39,984 nucleotides of DNA from Pseudomonas sp. GM80 (GCF_000282515.1 NZ_AKJD01000040.1:1-39984), one strand, 5' to 3'; positions 1 to 8,654 are shown, numbered from the stretch's first letter. Program-made: numbers and translations. Notes: generated by a model from the sequence alone, not told the origin.

Positions 1-79
1 GAGCTGCCGCAGGCTGCGATCTTTTGATCTGTTTTTAAAATCAAAGTCAAAAGATCGCAGCCTTCGGCAGCTCCTACAG
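1..79. repeat. REP doublet, family A (cut by window start)
   Basis: Two inverted arms built on TGTAGGAGCTGCCGAAGGCT / GCGATCTTTTGATC face each other across an AT-rich loop of about 20 bases. The TCCTACAGG ends point outward. The left arm has the variant GCCGCAGGC core and is cut by the window edge. It lies upstream of prfB. This is the typical Pseudomonas REP/REPIN layout. Confidence 0.85.
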
Positions 80-190
80 GTGAAGTGTGTCAAGTGAATC
101 ACCCCCACAGCCGCCAGACGGGCTGCCGTCACAGCCTGTTTACGGTATACTCGCCGGCTTTCAAAAGTTCGCCAACGAGTGCTGCCCGTC

Positions 191-1286
191 ATGGAAATCA
201 ACCCGATCCTGAACACCATCAAGGACCTGTCCGAGCGCTCCGAAACTATTCGGGGGTATCTTTGACTACGATCAAAAGCATGAGCGTCTGACTGAAGTCA
301 ATCGCGAGCTTGAAGATCCGAGTGTCTGGAACAAACCTGAATACGCCCAGGAGCTGGGCCGCGAGCGTTCGGCGCTGGCGCAGATCGTCGATACCCTCGA
401 TGAACTGAACGCCGGCCTGGCCGATTGCCGCGATCTGCTGGACATGGCCGTCGAAGAAAACGACGAAGGCGCAGTGGGCGATGTCGTCGCCGAGCTGGCC
501 CGTCTCGAGGAAAATCTGGCCAAGCTGGAATTCCGCCGCATGTTCAGCCATGAAATGGACCCGAACAACGCCTACCTGGACATCCAGGCCGGTTCCGGCG
601 GCACCGAAGCCCAGGACTGGGCCAACATCCTGCTGCGCATGTACCTGCGCTGGGCGGATAAACGCGGTTTCGACGCCACGATCATGGAACTGTCGGCCGG
701 TGAAGTCGCCGGTATCAAAGGTGCGACCGTGCACATCAAGGGCGAATACGCCTTTGGCTGGCTGCGTACCGAGATCGGCGTGCACCGTCTGGTGCGCAAG
801 AGCCCGTTCGACTCCGGCAACCGTCGCCACACCTCGTTCTCCGCCGTTTTCGTCTCACCAGAGATCGACGACAAGGTGGAAATCGAAATCAACCCGGCAG
901 ACTTGCGGATCGACACCTATCGTTCCTCGGGTGCCGGTGGTCAGCACGTAAACACCACCGACTCGGCCGTACGTATCACTCACGTACCGACCAACACCGT
1001 GGTCAGCTGCCAGAACGAACGTTCCCAGCACGCCAACAAGGACACCGCCATGAAAATGCTGCGGGCCAAGTTGTACGAGCAGGAAATGCAGAAACGCAAC
1101 GCCGCGTCGCAAGCGCTGGAAGACACCAAGTCCGACATCGGCTGGGGTCACCAGATTCGCTCGTACGTGCTCGATGCGTCGCGGATCAAGGATCTGCGCA
1201 CCAACATCGAACGCAGCGACTGCGACAAGGTACTCGACGGCGACATCGACGAATACCTGTATGCCAGCCTGAAATCAGGGCTGTAA
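191..1286 (+). CDS. prfB: Peptide chain release factor 2 (programmed +1 frameshift)
   Basis: Release factor 2 recognises UGA and UAA stop codons in the ribosomal A site and triggers hydrolysis of peptidyl-tRNA. Translation starts at ATG 191 and reaches an in-frame TGA at 263-265 after 24 codons. A +1 slip on CTT (260-262) then continues in the frame ending at 1286, giving about 364 residues, normal for RF2. The slippery site CTT-TGA-C follows GGGGG (252-256) at the spacing known from E. coli prfB. The anticodon-like SPF tripeptide is at about residues 204-206 and the catalytic GGQ at 249-251. Low RF2 increases slipping, so the gene autoregulates (established for the family). lysS follows after 112 bases and is probably cotranscribed. 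A gene caller that ignores the shift would annotate only a truncated ORF from about 444. Confidence 0.97.
252..266 (+). promoter_or_regulatory. prfB recoding (+1 frameshift) site
   Basis: GGGGG, an internal Shine-Dalgarno-like element, is followed by TAT, the slippery CTT, the in-frame TGA stop and C. The order and 3-base spacing match the classical RF2 autoregulatory site. The GGQ and SPF motifs lie only in the shifted frame, which confirms that the shift is needed. Confidence 0.95.
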
Positions 1287-1322
1287 AAGACGCAATACAG
1301 GGCGACTGATTCACCTCGATCC

Positions 1323-1367
1323 CTGTAGGAGCCAGCCTGCTGGCGATCCCCGGGCCGCAAGGCCCGG
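1323..1367. repeat. Single REP-like element plus GC hairpin between prfB and lysS
   Basis: A single arm reading TGTAGGAGCCAGCCTGCTGG is followed by the hairpin CCGGGCC-GCAA-GGCCCGG (1350-1367). There is no T run, so it does not look like an intrinsic terminator. It may shape the prfB-lysS mRNA. Confidence 0.6.
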
Positions 1368-1398
1368 AGGCAATGAACCTGATGGAATATCTAAAGAC

Positions 1399-2901
1399 AT
1401 GAGCGACCAACAACTCGACCCGCAAGCCCTGCAACAGGAAGAAAACTCCCTGATCGCCCTGCGCAAGGAAAAGCTGGCTGCCGAGCGCGCCAAGGGCAAC
1501 GCCTTCCCGAACGACTTCCGCCGCGAAAACTACTGCGAAGATCTGCAGAAGAAATACGCGGACAAGACCAAGGAAGAGCTGGCAGAGGCTGCAATCCCGG
1601 TCAAGGTTGCCGGTCGCATCATGCTCAACCGTGGCTCGTTCATGGTGATCCAGGACATGACCGGTCGCATCCAGGTCTACGTCAACCGTAAAACCCTGTC
1701 GGAAGACACCCTGGCCGCGGTGAAAACCTGGGACATGGGCGACATCATTGCCGCCGAAGGCACCCTGGCGCGTTCCGGCAAGGGCGACCTGTACGTTGAA
1801 ATGACCCACGTACGTCTGCTGACCAAATCGCTGCGTCCGCTGCCGGACAAGCACCACGGCCTGACCGACACCGAACAGCGCTACCGTCAGCGCTACGTTG
1901 ACCTGATCGTCAACGACGAAGTGCGCCAGACCTTCCGCGTGCGTTCGCAAGTGATCGCGCACATCCGCAGCTTCCTGATGAAGCGCGACTTCCTCGAAGT
2001 CGAAACGCCGATGCTGCAGACCATTCCTGGCGGCGCCGCAGCCAAGCCGTTTGAAACCCACCACAATGCGCTGGACATGGAAATGTTCCTGCGTATCGCC
2101 CCGGAGCTTTATCTGAAGCGTCTGGTGGTTGGTGGTTTTGAAAAGGTTTTCGAGATCAACCGCAACTTCCGTAACGAAGGCGTTTCGACTCGTCACAACC
2201 CTGAGTTCACCATGTTGGAGTTCTATCAGGCGTACGCCGATTACGAAGACAACATGGACCTGACCGAAGAACTGTTCCGTGAACTGGCGCAGTTGGTTCT
2301 GGGCAGCACCGACGTGCCGTACGGCGACAAGGTGTTCCACTTCGGCGAGCCGTTCGTACGCCTGTCGGTGTTCGACTCGATCCTCAAGTACAACCCTGAG
2401 CTGACCGCTGATGATCTGAATGACATCGACAAGGCCCGCGCCATCGCCAAGAAGGCCGGTGCCAAGGTGCTGGGCTTCGAAGGTCTGGGCAAGCTGCAGG
2501 TGATGATTTTCGAAGAGCTGGTCGAGCACAAGCTGGAACAGCCGCACTTCATCACTCAATACCCGTTCGAAGTGTCGCCGCTGGCCCGTCGCAACGACGA
2601 CAACCCGAACGTCACTGACCGTTTCGAACTGTTCATCGGTGGCCGTGAAATCGCCAACGCCTACTCCGAGTTGAACGACGCGGAAGACCAGGCCGAGCGC
2701 TTCATGGCGCAGGTGGCCGACAAGGACGCCGGCGACGACGAAGCCATGCACTACGACGCCGACTTCGTTCGCGCGCTGGAGTACGGCATGCCGCCAACGG
2801 CCGGTGAAGGCATCGGCATCGACCGTCTGGTGATGTTGCTGACCAACTCGCCGTCGATCCGCGATGTGATCCTGTTCCCGCACATGCGACCGCAAGCGTA
2901 A
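1399..2901 (+). CDS. lysS: Lysyl-tRNA synthetase, class II
   Basis: This cytoplasmic enzyme charges tRNA-Lys with lysine using ATP. The 500-residue length fits bacterial class II LysRS. The N-terminal OB-fold anticodon-binding domain spans roughly residues 60-175 ([15 protein letters not shown] region). The catalytic core carries motif 2 ([14 protein letters not shown]) and motif 3 ([13 protein letters not shown]) near the C-terminus. The start beginning MSDQQLDPQ is the usual one for Pseudomonas; its ribosome site is weak, which fits coupling to prfB upstream. prfB-lysS adjacency is widely conserved in proteobacteria. An intrinsic terminator follows at once. Confidence 0.97.
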   Translation: MSDQQLDPQALQQEENSLIALRKEKLAAERAKGNAFPNDFRRENYCEDLQKKYADKTKEELAEAAIPVKVAGRIMLNRGSFMVIQDMTGRIQVYVNRKTLSEDTLAAVKTWDMGDIIAAEGTLARSGKGDLYVEMTHVRLLTKSLRPLPDKHHGLTDTEQRYRQRYVDLIVNDEVRQTFRVRSQVIAHIRSFLMKRDFLEVETPMLQTIPGGAAAKPFETHHNALDMEMFLRIAPELYLKRLVVGGFEKVFEINRNFRNEGVSTRHNPEFTMLEFYQAYADYEDNMDLTEELFRELAQLVLGSTDVPYGDKVFHFGEPFVRLSVFDSILKYNPELTADDLNDIDKARAIAKKAGAKVLGFEGLGKLQVMIFEELVEHKLEQPHFITQYPFEVSPLARRNDDNPNVTDRFELFIGGREIANAYSELNDAEDQAERFMAQVADKDAGDDEAMHYDADFVRALEYGMPPTAGEGIGIDRLVMLLTNSPSIRDVILFPHMRPQA

Positions 2902-2912
2902 ACGTTTCAGTT

Positions 2913-2942
2913 AAAAAGCCGCCTAAAACAGGCGGCTTTTTA
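2913..2942 (+). terminator. Intrinsic terminator after lysS
   Basis: The hairpin AAAAAGCCGCCT-AAAAC-AGGCGGCTTTTT has a T run and begins 12 bases after the lysS stop. Confidence 0.9.
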
Positions 2943-3003
2943 TTGCCTGTCTGGTACAAATGTATCAATTGGTTAATTTCGCAATAGCAGAGGAAGTTCT
3001 GTC

Positions 3004-3720
3004 GTGATGGGTGCAATAGCTCAAGAGGGTGCAGCGGGTATCGCCACTGCGGTCGCTGAAAGTGTTCAGTACCAGGGTCGCAAGGCCAGCCGACAGGGCA
3101 GTGAGCAGCGTCGACAGGACATTCTCGACGCCGCAATGCGCATTGTCGTGCGCGACGGCGTACGTGCGGTGCGCCATAGGGCAGTGGCCGCCGAGGCCGG
3201 TGTGCCGCTGTCGGCGACGACCTACTACTTCAAGGACATCGATGACCTGCTCACCGATACCTTCGCCCAATACGTTGAGCGCAGCGCTGAATACATGGCC
3301 AAGTTGTGGGTCAACAACGAAGGTTTGCTGCGTGAGATGGTGGTCAGCGGCGACGGCAGCCCGGAGTCGCGCTCGCAATTGGCTGACGATATTGCGCGGC
3401 TGATGGCCGATTACGTGCACCGGCAATTGATTAACCGCCGCGAGCATTTGATGGCCGAACAGGCGTTCCGTCAGGAAGCGCTGCTCAATCCGCGCCTGGC
3501 GATTCTGGTGCGTTCGCATCAGCAGATTCTGTTGCAGGGCACCTGCCAGTTGTTCCAGGTGCTGGGCTCGCGCGAACCGCAACAGGATGCCAAGGTGTTG
3601 ACGGCGATTATCGGACGGATGGAATATCAGGGCCTGCTCAACGACGCCGAGCCTTTGGCCGAAGAGGACATGCTCGGCATTCTGACGCGCTACATGCACC
3701 TGGTGCTCGCATCGGTCTGA
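3004..3720 (+). CDS. TetR/AcrR family transcriptional regulator
   Basis: A 238-residue protein with an N-terminal TetR-type helix-turn-helix at about residues 35-80 (QDILDAAMRIVVRDG, then AVAAEAGVPLSATTYYFKD). An all-alpha ligand domain follows. GTG 3004 and ATG 3007 are both possible starts. The 30-residue tail before the HTH is longer than in most TetR proteins. Its place after lysS matches PA3699 of P. aeruginosa, whose ligand and targets I do not know. The next genes on the same strand lie beyond a REP doublet, so a role in controlling them is only a guess. It probably has its own promoter in 2945-3003, where the short inverted repeat TACA-AA-TGTA lies. Confidence 0.9.
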   Translation: MMGAIAQEGAAGIATAVAESVQYQGRKASRQGSEQRRQDILDAAMRIVVRDGVRAVRHRAVAAEAGVPLSATTYYFKDIDDLLTDTFAQYVERSAEYMAKLWVNNEGLLREMVVSGDGSPESRSQLADDIARLMADYVHRQLINRREHLMAEQAFRQEALLNPRLAILVRSHQQILLQGTCQLFQVLGSREPQQDAKVLTAIIGRMEYQGLLNDAEPLAEEDMLGILTRYMHLVLASV

Positions 3721-3726
3721 CCACAA

Positions 3727-3838
3727 GATCGTTCCCACGCTCTGCGTGGGAATGCCGCCGGGGACGCTCCGCGTCCCTCCGTCGACATGACGCAGAGCGT
3801 CAGTGGATGCATTCCCACGCAGAGCGTGGGAACGATCG
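3727..3838. repeat. Palindromic repeat doublet, family D
   Basis: GATCGTTCCCACGCTCTGCG at one end is mirrored by an inverted copy at the other. Each arm is itself palindromic (TTCCCACGC/GCGTGGGAA). A small inner hairpin GGGACGC-TCC-GCGTCCC lies between. This family differs in sequence from the other REP families in the window. Confidence 0.8.
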
Positions 3839-3877
3839 ATCACCATGAGGGCGGCCAATGTTCATAGGGAGTATTGA

Positions 3878-4432
3878 ATGAAAGCCTGGCGTGGCGTGCT
3901 GATCGCCTTGTCGTTCCTGCTGCTCAGTGGCTGTCTGGTGACGTTCAAGGAACCGCTGGCCGCCAGTGAACCGGCGCCCAAAGGCTTGCTCGGCAAATGG
4001 TCGAGCACCAATGCCTGGGGTGAGCCGATGAACCTTGAGCTGACGCGCCTGGGCAACGACCGTTATCAGGCGGTCACGTACTTCAGGGCCAAACCCCGCG
4101 AGCGCGAAGCCTATCCGTTCACCGTCTCGCGCCACGGCAGCCGCTGGTACCTGTCGGCGAAAGTCCCGGCGCAGTACGGCGGCCACTTCACCATCGCCGG
4201 TTTCGAACTCACCGATAAACACGAATTGGTGGTCTACAACCTCGATCTCGAACAGATCAATCAAGCGATCAAGCAAAAAGCCCTCGACGGTCAGGCCTTC
4301 CAGACCGACGATGGCGACGGTGTGCAAGTCGACAGCAACCTCGACAAGGTCTTTGCTTACCTCGACGATCCGGCCAATTCCGATGTTTTCGTCGAAGCCG
4401 TGCGCTACCAGCGCCAGGCCCGCGCCCAATAA
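3878..4432 (+). CDS. Putative outer-membrane lipoprotein, unknown function
   Basis: A 184-residue protein with a short lipoprotein signal peptide: charged MKAWR, a hydrophobic stretch, and the lipobox LLSGC with the lipidated Cys at residue 19. The residue after the Cys is Leu, not Asp, so sorting to the outer membrane is likely. The mature part is rich in beta-type sequence and has no domain I can name. GGGAG lies about 6 bases before the ATG. Its place corresponds to the lipoprotein gene near PA3698 of P. aeruginosa (from memory). The DUF1704 gene follows 33 bases later on the same strand, so the two may share a transcript. Function unknown. Confidence 0.85.
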   Translation: MKAWRGVLIALSFLLLSGCLVTFKEPLAASEPAPKGLLGKWSSTNAWGEPMNLELTRLGNDRYQAVTYFRAKPREREAYPFTVSRHGSRWYLSAKVPAQYGGHFTIAGFELTDKHELVVYNLDLEQINQAIKQKALDGQAFQTDDGDGVQVDSNLDKVFAYLDDPANSDVFVEAVRYQRQARAQ

Positions 4433-4465
4433 TTCATTACGTCAGGTTTTCTACAGGAGTTTCGG

Positions 4466-5743
4466 GTGGACGATTACCAGCAGACGATACGCATGTTGTC
4501 CGACCGCATTGTGCTGGCGCAGACGCCTATCCGTGTCCTCGACGCGGTCAAGTGGGACGAGAACATCCGCAAGGGTTTTCTCAAGGCCAAAGGCAAGGAA
4601 ATGCCGGCGATCGACCGCGACTACTACCTCAATCGACCACTGAGTTTCGATTCGAGCAAGGTCAAACTGGAATTCCAGAACATCGAGCGCGACATCACCC
4701 GCCAGCTCGGCCAGTTCAACCCGGTCGGGCAGATCATGCGGCGCATGTGCAAGGAGTACCGCATGGTCGTGCGCATGCTCGAAGCGCGCGGCACCGAGGA
4801 TTTCGGTCTGATCTCCCAAGAGCTGTATGGCGCCGCGTCCGATGCGTTCCACGCCGGCGACCCGACCCTGGCCGACCTCGGCCTGATGATGTCCGACTAC
4901 CTGAACAACATCGATGGCCGTGGCGACTTGAAGGATGAGCCGAAAACCCTCACCGCCAAAGACGCCGTACACCTGCTGCAGACGCGTCTGAACAAGGTTT
5001 TTGGCGAGGCCGAGGAAACCATTCGCGTGTTCGAGTCCGACGGCATCGTCGCTGACGCGGCGGCGGGTGCCGACTACATCAAGATCCGCACCGACGCGAT
5101 GTTCAACGATCGCGACGTGCGCGCGCTGGAAGTCCACGAAGGGCTGGTACATGTGGGCACCACGCTTAACGGCCTGAACCAGCCGATCTGCACCTTCCTG
5201 TCGAAAGGCCCGCCGTCGTCGACGGTAACGCAGGAAGGCCTGGCGATTCTGATGGAAATCATCACCTTCGCCTCTTATCCGAGCCGCCTGCGCAAACTGA
5301 CTAACCGCACCCGCGCCATTCACATGGTCGAGGAGGGCGCCGATTTCTTGCAGATTTTCGAGTTCTTCCGCGAGCAGGGTTTCGAGATGGCGGAAAGTTA
5401 CGGCAATGCCAGTCGGGTGTTCCGTGGATCGACGCCGACGGGGCTGCCATTCACCAAAGACTTGTCCTATCTCAAGGGCTTTATCATGGTTTACAACTAC
5501 ATTCAGTTGGCCGTGCGTAAGGGCAAGCTTGAGCAGATCCCGCTGTTGTTCTGCGGTAAGACCACGCTGGAAGACATGCGTACCTTGCGCCAGTTGGTGG
5601 ATGAAGGATTGGTGGTGGCACCTAAATATCTGCCGGATCAGTTCCGCGATTTGAATGCGTTGTCGGCGTGGATGTGCTTCTCCAACTTCCTTAATCACCT
5701 GAGCCTGGACCGGATCGAAGCCGACTACTCCAACATCCTTTGA
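4466..5743 (+). CDS. DUF1704 protein (QEGLA motif; putative zinc carboxypeptidase)
   Basis: A 425-residue cytoplasmic protein (no signal peptide or membrane helix). The GTG start has a good AGGAG at 4455-4459. The QEGLA motif at residues 256-260 places it in the family named 'flavohemoglobin expression-modulating QEGLA motif protein' (DUF1704). An HExxxH-type metal site, HEGLVH, is at residues 224-229. Glu257 of QEGLA is a plausible third zinc ligand. The eukaryotic members MATCAP/TMCP are tubulin tyrosine carboxypeptidases using HExxxH (established). Bacterial substrates are unknown to me, and the flavohemoglobin link in the name is historical. Proteolytic activity here is inference from the motif. 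Confidence 0.9.
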   Translation: MDDYQQTIRMLSDRIVLAQTPIRVLDAVKWDENIRKGFLKAKGKEMPAIDRDYYLNRPLSFDSSKVKLEFQNIERDITRQLGQFNPVGQIMRRMCKEYRMVVRMLEARGTEDFGLISQELYGAASDAFHAGDPTLADLGLMMSDYLNNIDGRGDLKDEPKTLTAKDAVHLLQTRLNKVFGEAEETIRVFESDGIVADAAAGADYIKIRTDAMFNDRDVRALEVHEGLVHVGTTLNGLNQPICTFLSKGPPSSTVTQEGLAILMEIITFASYPSRLRKLTNRTRAIHMVEEGADFLQIFEFFREQGFEMAESYGNASRVFRGSTPTGLPFTKDLSYLKGFIMVYNYIQLAVRKGKLEQIPLLFCGKTTLEDMRTLRQLVDEGLVVAPKYLPDQFRDLNALSAWMCFSNFLNHLSLDRIEADYSNIL

Positions 5744-5756
5744 GCAACTGATATTC

Positions 5757-5851
5757 CCTGTGGGAGCTGGCTTGCCAGCGATTGCAATCTGTCAGTCAAT
5801 ATTGATGCTGGCTAATCCGCCGCCATCGCTGGCAAGCCAGCTCCCACAGGG
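5757..5851. repeat. REP doublet, family B
   Basis: CTGTGGGAGCTGGCTTGCCA and its inverted copy, each followed by GCGAT, are separated by about 40 bases. The CTGTGGG ends point outward. It sits after the DUF1704 gene. Confidence 0.85.
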
Positions 5852-5905
5852 TTATTCGTTGTTCCCTGAATCGTTTTGCCAATTTCCTTTGCGAGGTTTC
5901 ACCGG

Positions 5906-6811
5906 ATGAGAATCCTCGGCATTTTCTGCCTGCTCCTGACCCTCGGCGGTTGCAGCTCTTTGTTGTTCTACCCAGAGCCCGGCCAGATATTCACCCCGGA
6001 AAAAGCCAAGCTCGAATTCCGCACCGTCACGCTGGTCACCGCCGATGGCCTGAAGCTCAACGCCTGGTGGCTGCCAGCCAAACCCGGTGTCGAGGTCAAG
6101 GGCACCGTCCTGCATTTGCACGGCAACGGCGGCAATTTGCCGATGCACCTTGGTGGCAGTTGGTGGTTGCCGAAAAACGGCTATCAAGTGTTGCTGGTGG
6201 ACTATCGCGGTTATGGCTTGTCCGAGGGCGAACCGAGTTTGCCGGCGATCTATCAGGACATCGACGCCGCGTTCGCCTGGCTCGACAAGGCGCCGGAAGT
6301 CAAAGGCAAACCGCTGGTGCTGCTCGGCCAGAGCCTTGGCGGTTCGATGGCAGTGCATTGGCTGGTGCAACATCCGGAGCGGCAGAAGCAGCTGAAAGCG
6401 CTGGTGCTCGACGGCGTACCCGCCAGCTATCGCAGCGTCGGCCAATATGCGCTGAGCACCGCGTGGCTGACCTGGCCATTCCAGGTGCCGCTGTCGTGGC
6501 TGGTGCCGGACGGCGACAGCGCGATCAATTCGATGCCGCAGCTCAACGGCGTGCCGAAGCTGATCTTCCACAGTCTCGACGATCCGCTGGTACCGCTTTC
6601 CAACGGCATCCGCCTATATCAAGCTGCGCCGCCCCCGCGTGTGCTGCAACTGACCCGCGGCGGCCACGTGCAGACCTTCGGCGACCCGGTGTGGCGCCAG
6701 GTGATGCTGCGCTACCTCGATGATCCCGAGCATTTCAACGGCCTGCGCCGTCTCGGCGAAATCCCCAATTACCCGACACCCCCGAATTCTGAAGATGAGA
6801 GTCCGCAATGA
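5906..6811 (+). CDS. Lipid-anchored alpha/beta hydrolase
   Basis: A 301-residue protein with a lipoprotein signal (lipobox TLGGC, Cys16), so probably membrane-anchored and facing the periplasm. The alpha/beta-hydrolase core shows an oxyanion HGNGGN loop, the nucleophile elbow GQSLGG with Ser143, an acid candidate Asp225 or Asp226 in LDDPLVP, and catalytic His254 in GGHVQT. All three triad positions are present, so it should be active. The substrate is unknown; the fold resembles the ABHD13/Bem46-type serine hydrolases. ATG 5906 is preferred over the in-frame start at 5876 because it starts the signal peptide and has GCGAGG upstream. The stop overlaps the next ATG by 4 bases (ATGA), so the two genes are translationally coupled. 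Confidence 0.9.
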   Translation: MRILGIFCLLLTLGGCSSLLFYPEPGQIFTPEKAKLEFRTVTLVTADGLKLNAWWLPAKPGVEVKGTVLHLHGNGGNLPMHLGGSWWLPKNGYQVLLVDYRGYGLSEGEPSLPAIYQDIDAAFAWLDKAPEVKGKPLVLLGQSLGGSMAVHWLVQHPERQKQLKALVLDGVPASYRSVGQYALSTAWLTWPFQVPLSWLVPDGDSAINSMPQLNGVPKLIFHSLDDPLVPLSNGIRLYQAAPPPRVLQLTRGGHVQTFGDPVWRQVMLRYLDDPEHFNGLRRLGEIPNYPTPPNSEDESPQ

Positions 6812-7137
6812 CTGAAGAACGCAACGCCATCCCGCTGATCATCACCGGTATCTGCAGCATCCTCGGCACCGTCGGGGCGCTGTGGTACTACGGTTACCTG
6901 CACTTCGCCAAACCCGAGGATGCGCTGCTGCTCAACGAATTCACCATGCTCAAGACTGTGCCGGGCGAAGACTACAAAGTCTCGCTGGACCCGGCGCCGC
7001 AAGTGGCGCAGTGCATCGATGGCGTGCTGGTGTTGTTTGATACCGAGCAGAAGGGCCTGACCGGCGTACTGATCAACGCCCAGAAAAAAGCCGTGCGCTG
7101 CATGGGCGAAGAGACCCCGCAAAAACTCCAGCCATAA
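6808..7137 (+). CDS. Small single-pass membrane protein, unknown
   Basis: A 109-residue protein with one strong membrane segment at residues 9-29 (IPLIITGICSILGTVGALWY). A soluble tail of about 75 residues with two Cys (in QCIDG and RCMGE) follows. With MTEER in front and a net polar tail, the tail may be periplasmic. No known domain is recognised. It overlaps the hydrolase gene by 4 bases, so it is made together with it and might act as a partner or anchor for it (inference). Confidence 0.8.
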   Translation: MTEERNAIPLIITGICSILGTVGALWYYGYLHFAKPEDALLLNEFTMLKTVPGEDYKVSLDPAPQVAQCIDGVLVLFDTEQKGLTGVLINAQKKAVRCMGEETPQKLQP

Positions 7138-7141
7138 ACGC

Positions 7142-7220
7142 AAAAGATCGCAGCCTTCGGCAGCTCCTACAGGAAACGCATTCCAATGTAGGAGCTGCCG
7201 AAGGCTGCGATCTTTTGATC
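7142..7220. repeat. REP doublet, family A (reverse arm order)
   Basis: Two family A arms are arranged with the GATC ends outward and the TCCTACAGG ends facing inward around about 15 bases. This is the opposite of the copies at 1-79 and 25196. It lies between convergent genes, just before a shared terminator. Confidence 0.85.
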
Positions 7221-7224
7221 TAAA

Positions 7225-7257
7225 AAAGCCCCGCCTGATCAAGTCAGGCGGGGCTTT
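7225..7257. terminator. Bidirectional intrinsic terminator
   Basis: The perfect stem AAAGCCCCGCCTGA / TCAGGCGGGGCTTT has a 5-base loop, A residues upstream and T residues downstream. It can serve both the plus-strand hydrolase operon and the minus-strand lptF operon that converge here. Confidence 0.9.
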
Positions 7258-7275
7258 CGCGTTACAGCAGGACGC

Positions 7276-8064
7276 TTAGTTCGAGCTGACAGCCGAACGC
7301 GGCACAACCGGCTGGTTGTCGTTGGAAATGGTCACTTCCACACGACGGTTCATCGCACGACCCGACACGCTGCCGTTCTCGGCAACCGGGTATTCCTTGC
7401 CGTAGCCCTGGGCAACGATGCGCGCTGGATCAACGCCCATTTTCACCAGAGCAGTACGCACGGAATTGGCGCGACGCTCAGACAGCGTCTGGTTGTGGCT
7501 CGCAGTACCGGTGCTGTCGGTGTAACCCTCGACAATCACTTTGCGATCCGGGTTTTCCTGGAGGAACTGCGCCAGTTTGTTGATGTTGACCAGACCGCTG
7601 GATTTCAGGTCAGCACGGTCGGTGGCGAACAGTACGTCACCGAAAGTCACCAGCGTACCGCGATCGGTCTGCTTGGCGTTCAGGCTGTCCTGCAGCTGTT
7701 TGATCTGCTGGTCACGGGCATCCAGACGCGCTTGAGCACGTTGGGCAGCGGCGTTTTTCAGGTTATTTTCAGCGGTGCGCAGCGCGATGGTCTGTTTGGC
7801 CACTTCCACACGCTGGTTGGTCAGGTAGGCCAGTTGGTCAACCTTGGCCGCGTCTTGCTTGTCCAGGTAAGCCTTGTCGGCCTTGTCCAGGTAATCACTG
7901 GCGTCTTTGGTTTCCAGCGCTGCGACTTTGCTCGCTTGCGGGTTGGCTTGCAGACCCGAGTAGTTGGTGCGCGCGTTTTCCAGATTCGGGTTAGGTGGGG
8001 TCGAGCAGGCAGCCAGAGCGACACTTGCGGCCAGAAGAGCGGGGATCATCAGTTGCTTACGCAT
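7276..8064 (-). CDS. lptF: OmpA-family outer-membrane lipoprotein LptF (lipotoxin F)
   Basis: A 262-residue lipoprotein: signal peptide with lipobox ALAAC (Cys20). A DUF4398-like helical region at about residues 25-135 has repeated Ala/Gln/Asp heptads likely to form a coiled coil. A C-terminal OmpA peptidoglycan-binding domain spans about 147-248 (VEGYTDSTG, SERRANSVRTALV, NRRVEV). It should sit in the outer membrane and grip peptidoglycan through the OmpA domain. The order matches PA3691-PA3692 of P. aeruginosa, where PA3692 is LptF, controlled by AlgU and important under osmotic and oxidative stress. It is second in an operon, 55 bases after the DUF4398 lipoprotein gene. The name clashes with the unrelated LPS-export permease LptF. 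Confidence 0.9.
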   Translation of the reverse strand: MRKQLMIPALLAASVALAACSTPPNPNLENARTNYSGLQANPQASKVAALETKDASDYLDKADKAYLDKQDAAKVDQLAYLTNQRVEVAKQTIALRTAENNLKNAAAQRAQARLDARDQQIKQLQDSLNAKQTDRGTLVTFGDVLFATDRADLKSSGLVNINKLAQFLQENPDRKVIVEGYTDSTGTASHNQTLSERRANSVRTALVKMGVDPARIVAQGYGKEYPVAENGSVSGRAMNRRVEVTISNDNQPVVPRSAVSSN

Positions 8065-8119
8065 AATTTTTCGTCCTTTCTATCGATAAAAGTTTCAGCG
8101 TTGCGATCGGGATGCGCGC

Positions 8120-8524
8120 TTACTGCACAGTGCGCTGACTTTCCTGACGCAGTTCCTGAACACCTTTCTGGGAATCCTTGACAGCCTGTTCGGCTTTCAT
8201 CGCCTGAGCCTTGCGTTCAGCGACGCGAGCGTCCCATTCGGCTTGCTCGGCGAGGGTGCGCGCTTCTTCATACTTCTTGTCGTGCATGGCGATTTCGGCT
8301 TGTTTCAGTTTGTCCTGCGCTTGCTTCATTTCGACCGCCGCGAACTCGGTACCGCCAGCGCTGACTGCGCTGTTGACTGCCGATTGGGTCACGGCGTACT
8401 GCTCGGTCGGCGGGTTACCGGCGCAACCGGCCAGTACAAAGCTGGTACCGATTGCCAGGGCAGCCAGTTTCAGACCGCGCAGGTGGGTAAACGAGGTTTG
8501 GTTTTTCATGGTCTTCAACTCCAT
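8120..8524 (-). CDS. DUF4398 lipoprotein
   Basis: A 134-residue lipoprotein with signal peptide and lipobox VLAGC (Cys34 from the ATG at 8524). The mature chain is almost wholly helical and rich in Ala, Glu, Lys and Gln, giving a likely coiled coil from residue 60 to the end. This is the DUF4398 pattern, also seen in the N-terminal half of LptF next door. The start at 8524 has AGGAG 8 bases upstream; a second ATG at 8509 would give 129 residues and also has a GGAG. It is the first gene of the lptF operon and follows an AlgU-like promoter. It probably acts with LptF at the outer membrane (inference from operon and shared domain). Confidence 0.88.
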   Translation of the reverse strand: MELKTMKNQTSFTHLRGLKLAALAIGTSFVLAGCAGNPPTEQYAVTQSAVNSAVSAGGTEFAAVEMKQAQDKLKQAEIAMHDKKYEEARTLAEQAEWDARVAERKAQAMKAEQAVKDSQKGVQELRQESQRTVQ

Positions 8525-8626
8525 TAGGCATCTCCTGAAAACAACTAAATCCATCCTGGTCGAGGAGCCGAAAGCGTCGTATCCAAGCGCGTTTTTGAAA
8601 CGCTCGTTCCAGGCGTGGTTACAGCT

Positions 8627-8654
8627 TCCGACCGGAGGCGTTTTTCAAAAGTTC
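8627..8654 (-). promoter_or_regulatory. AlgU (sigma-E type) promoter candidate for the lptF operon
   Basis: On the minus strand GAACTT (8654-8649) is followed by 17 bases and TCGGA (8631-8627). The AlgU/RpoE consensus is GAACTT-N16/17-TCTGA, so there is one mismatch. It lies about 100 bases before the DUF4398 start, and the P. aeruginosa orthologue operon is known to depend on AlgU. Confidence 0.7.

Noticed and set aside
1186..2895. 569-residue open frame antisense to lysS
   Set aside because: Third-position GC bias of lysS keeps the opposite strand open; LysRS motifs are clear on the plus strand and the antisense product has low-complexity composition.
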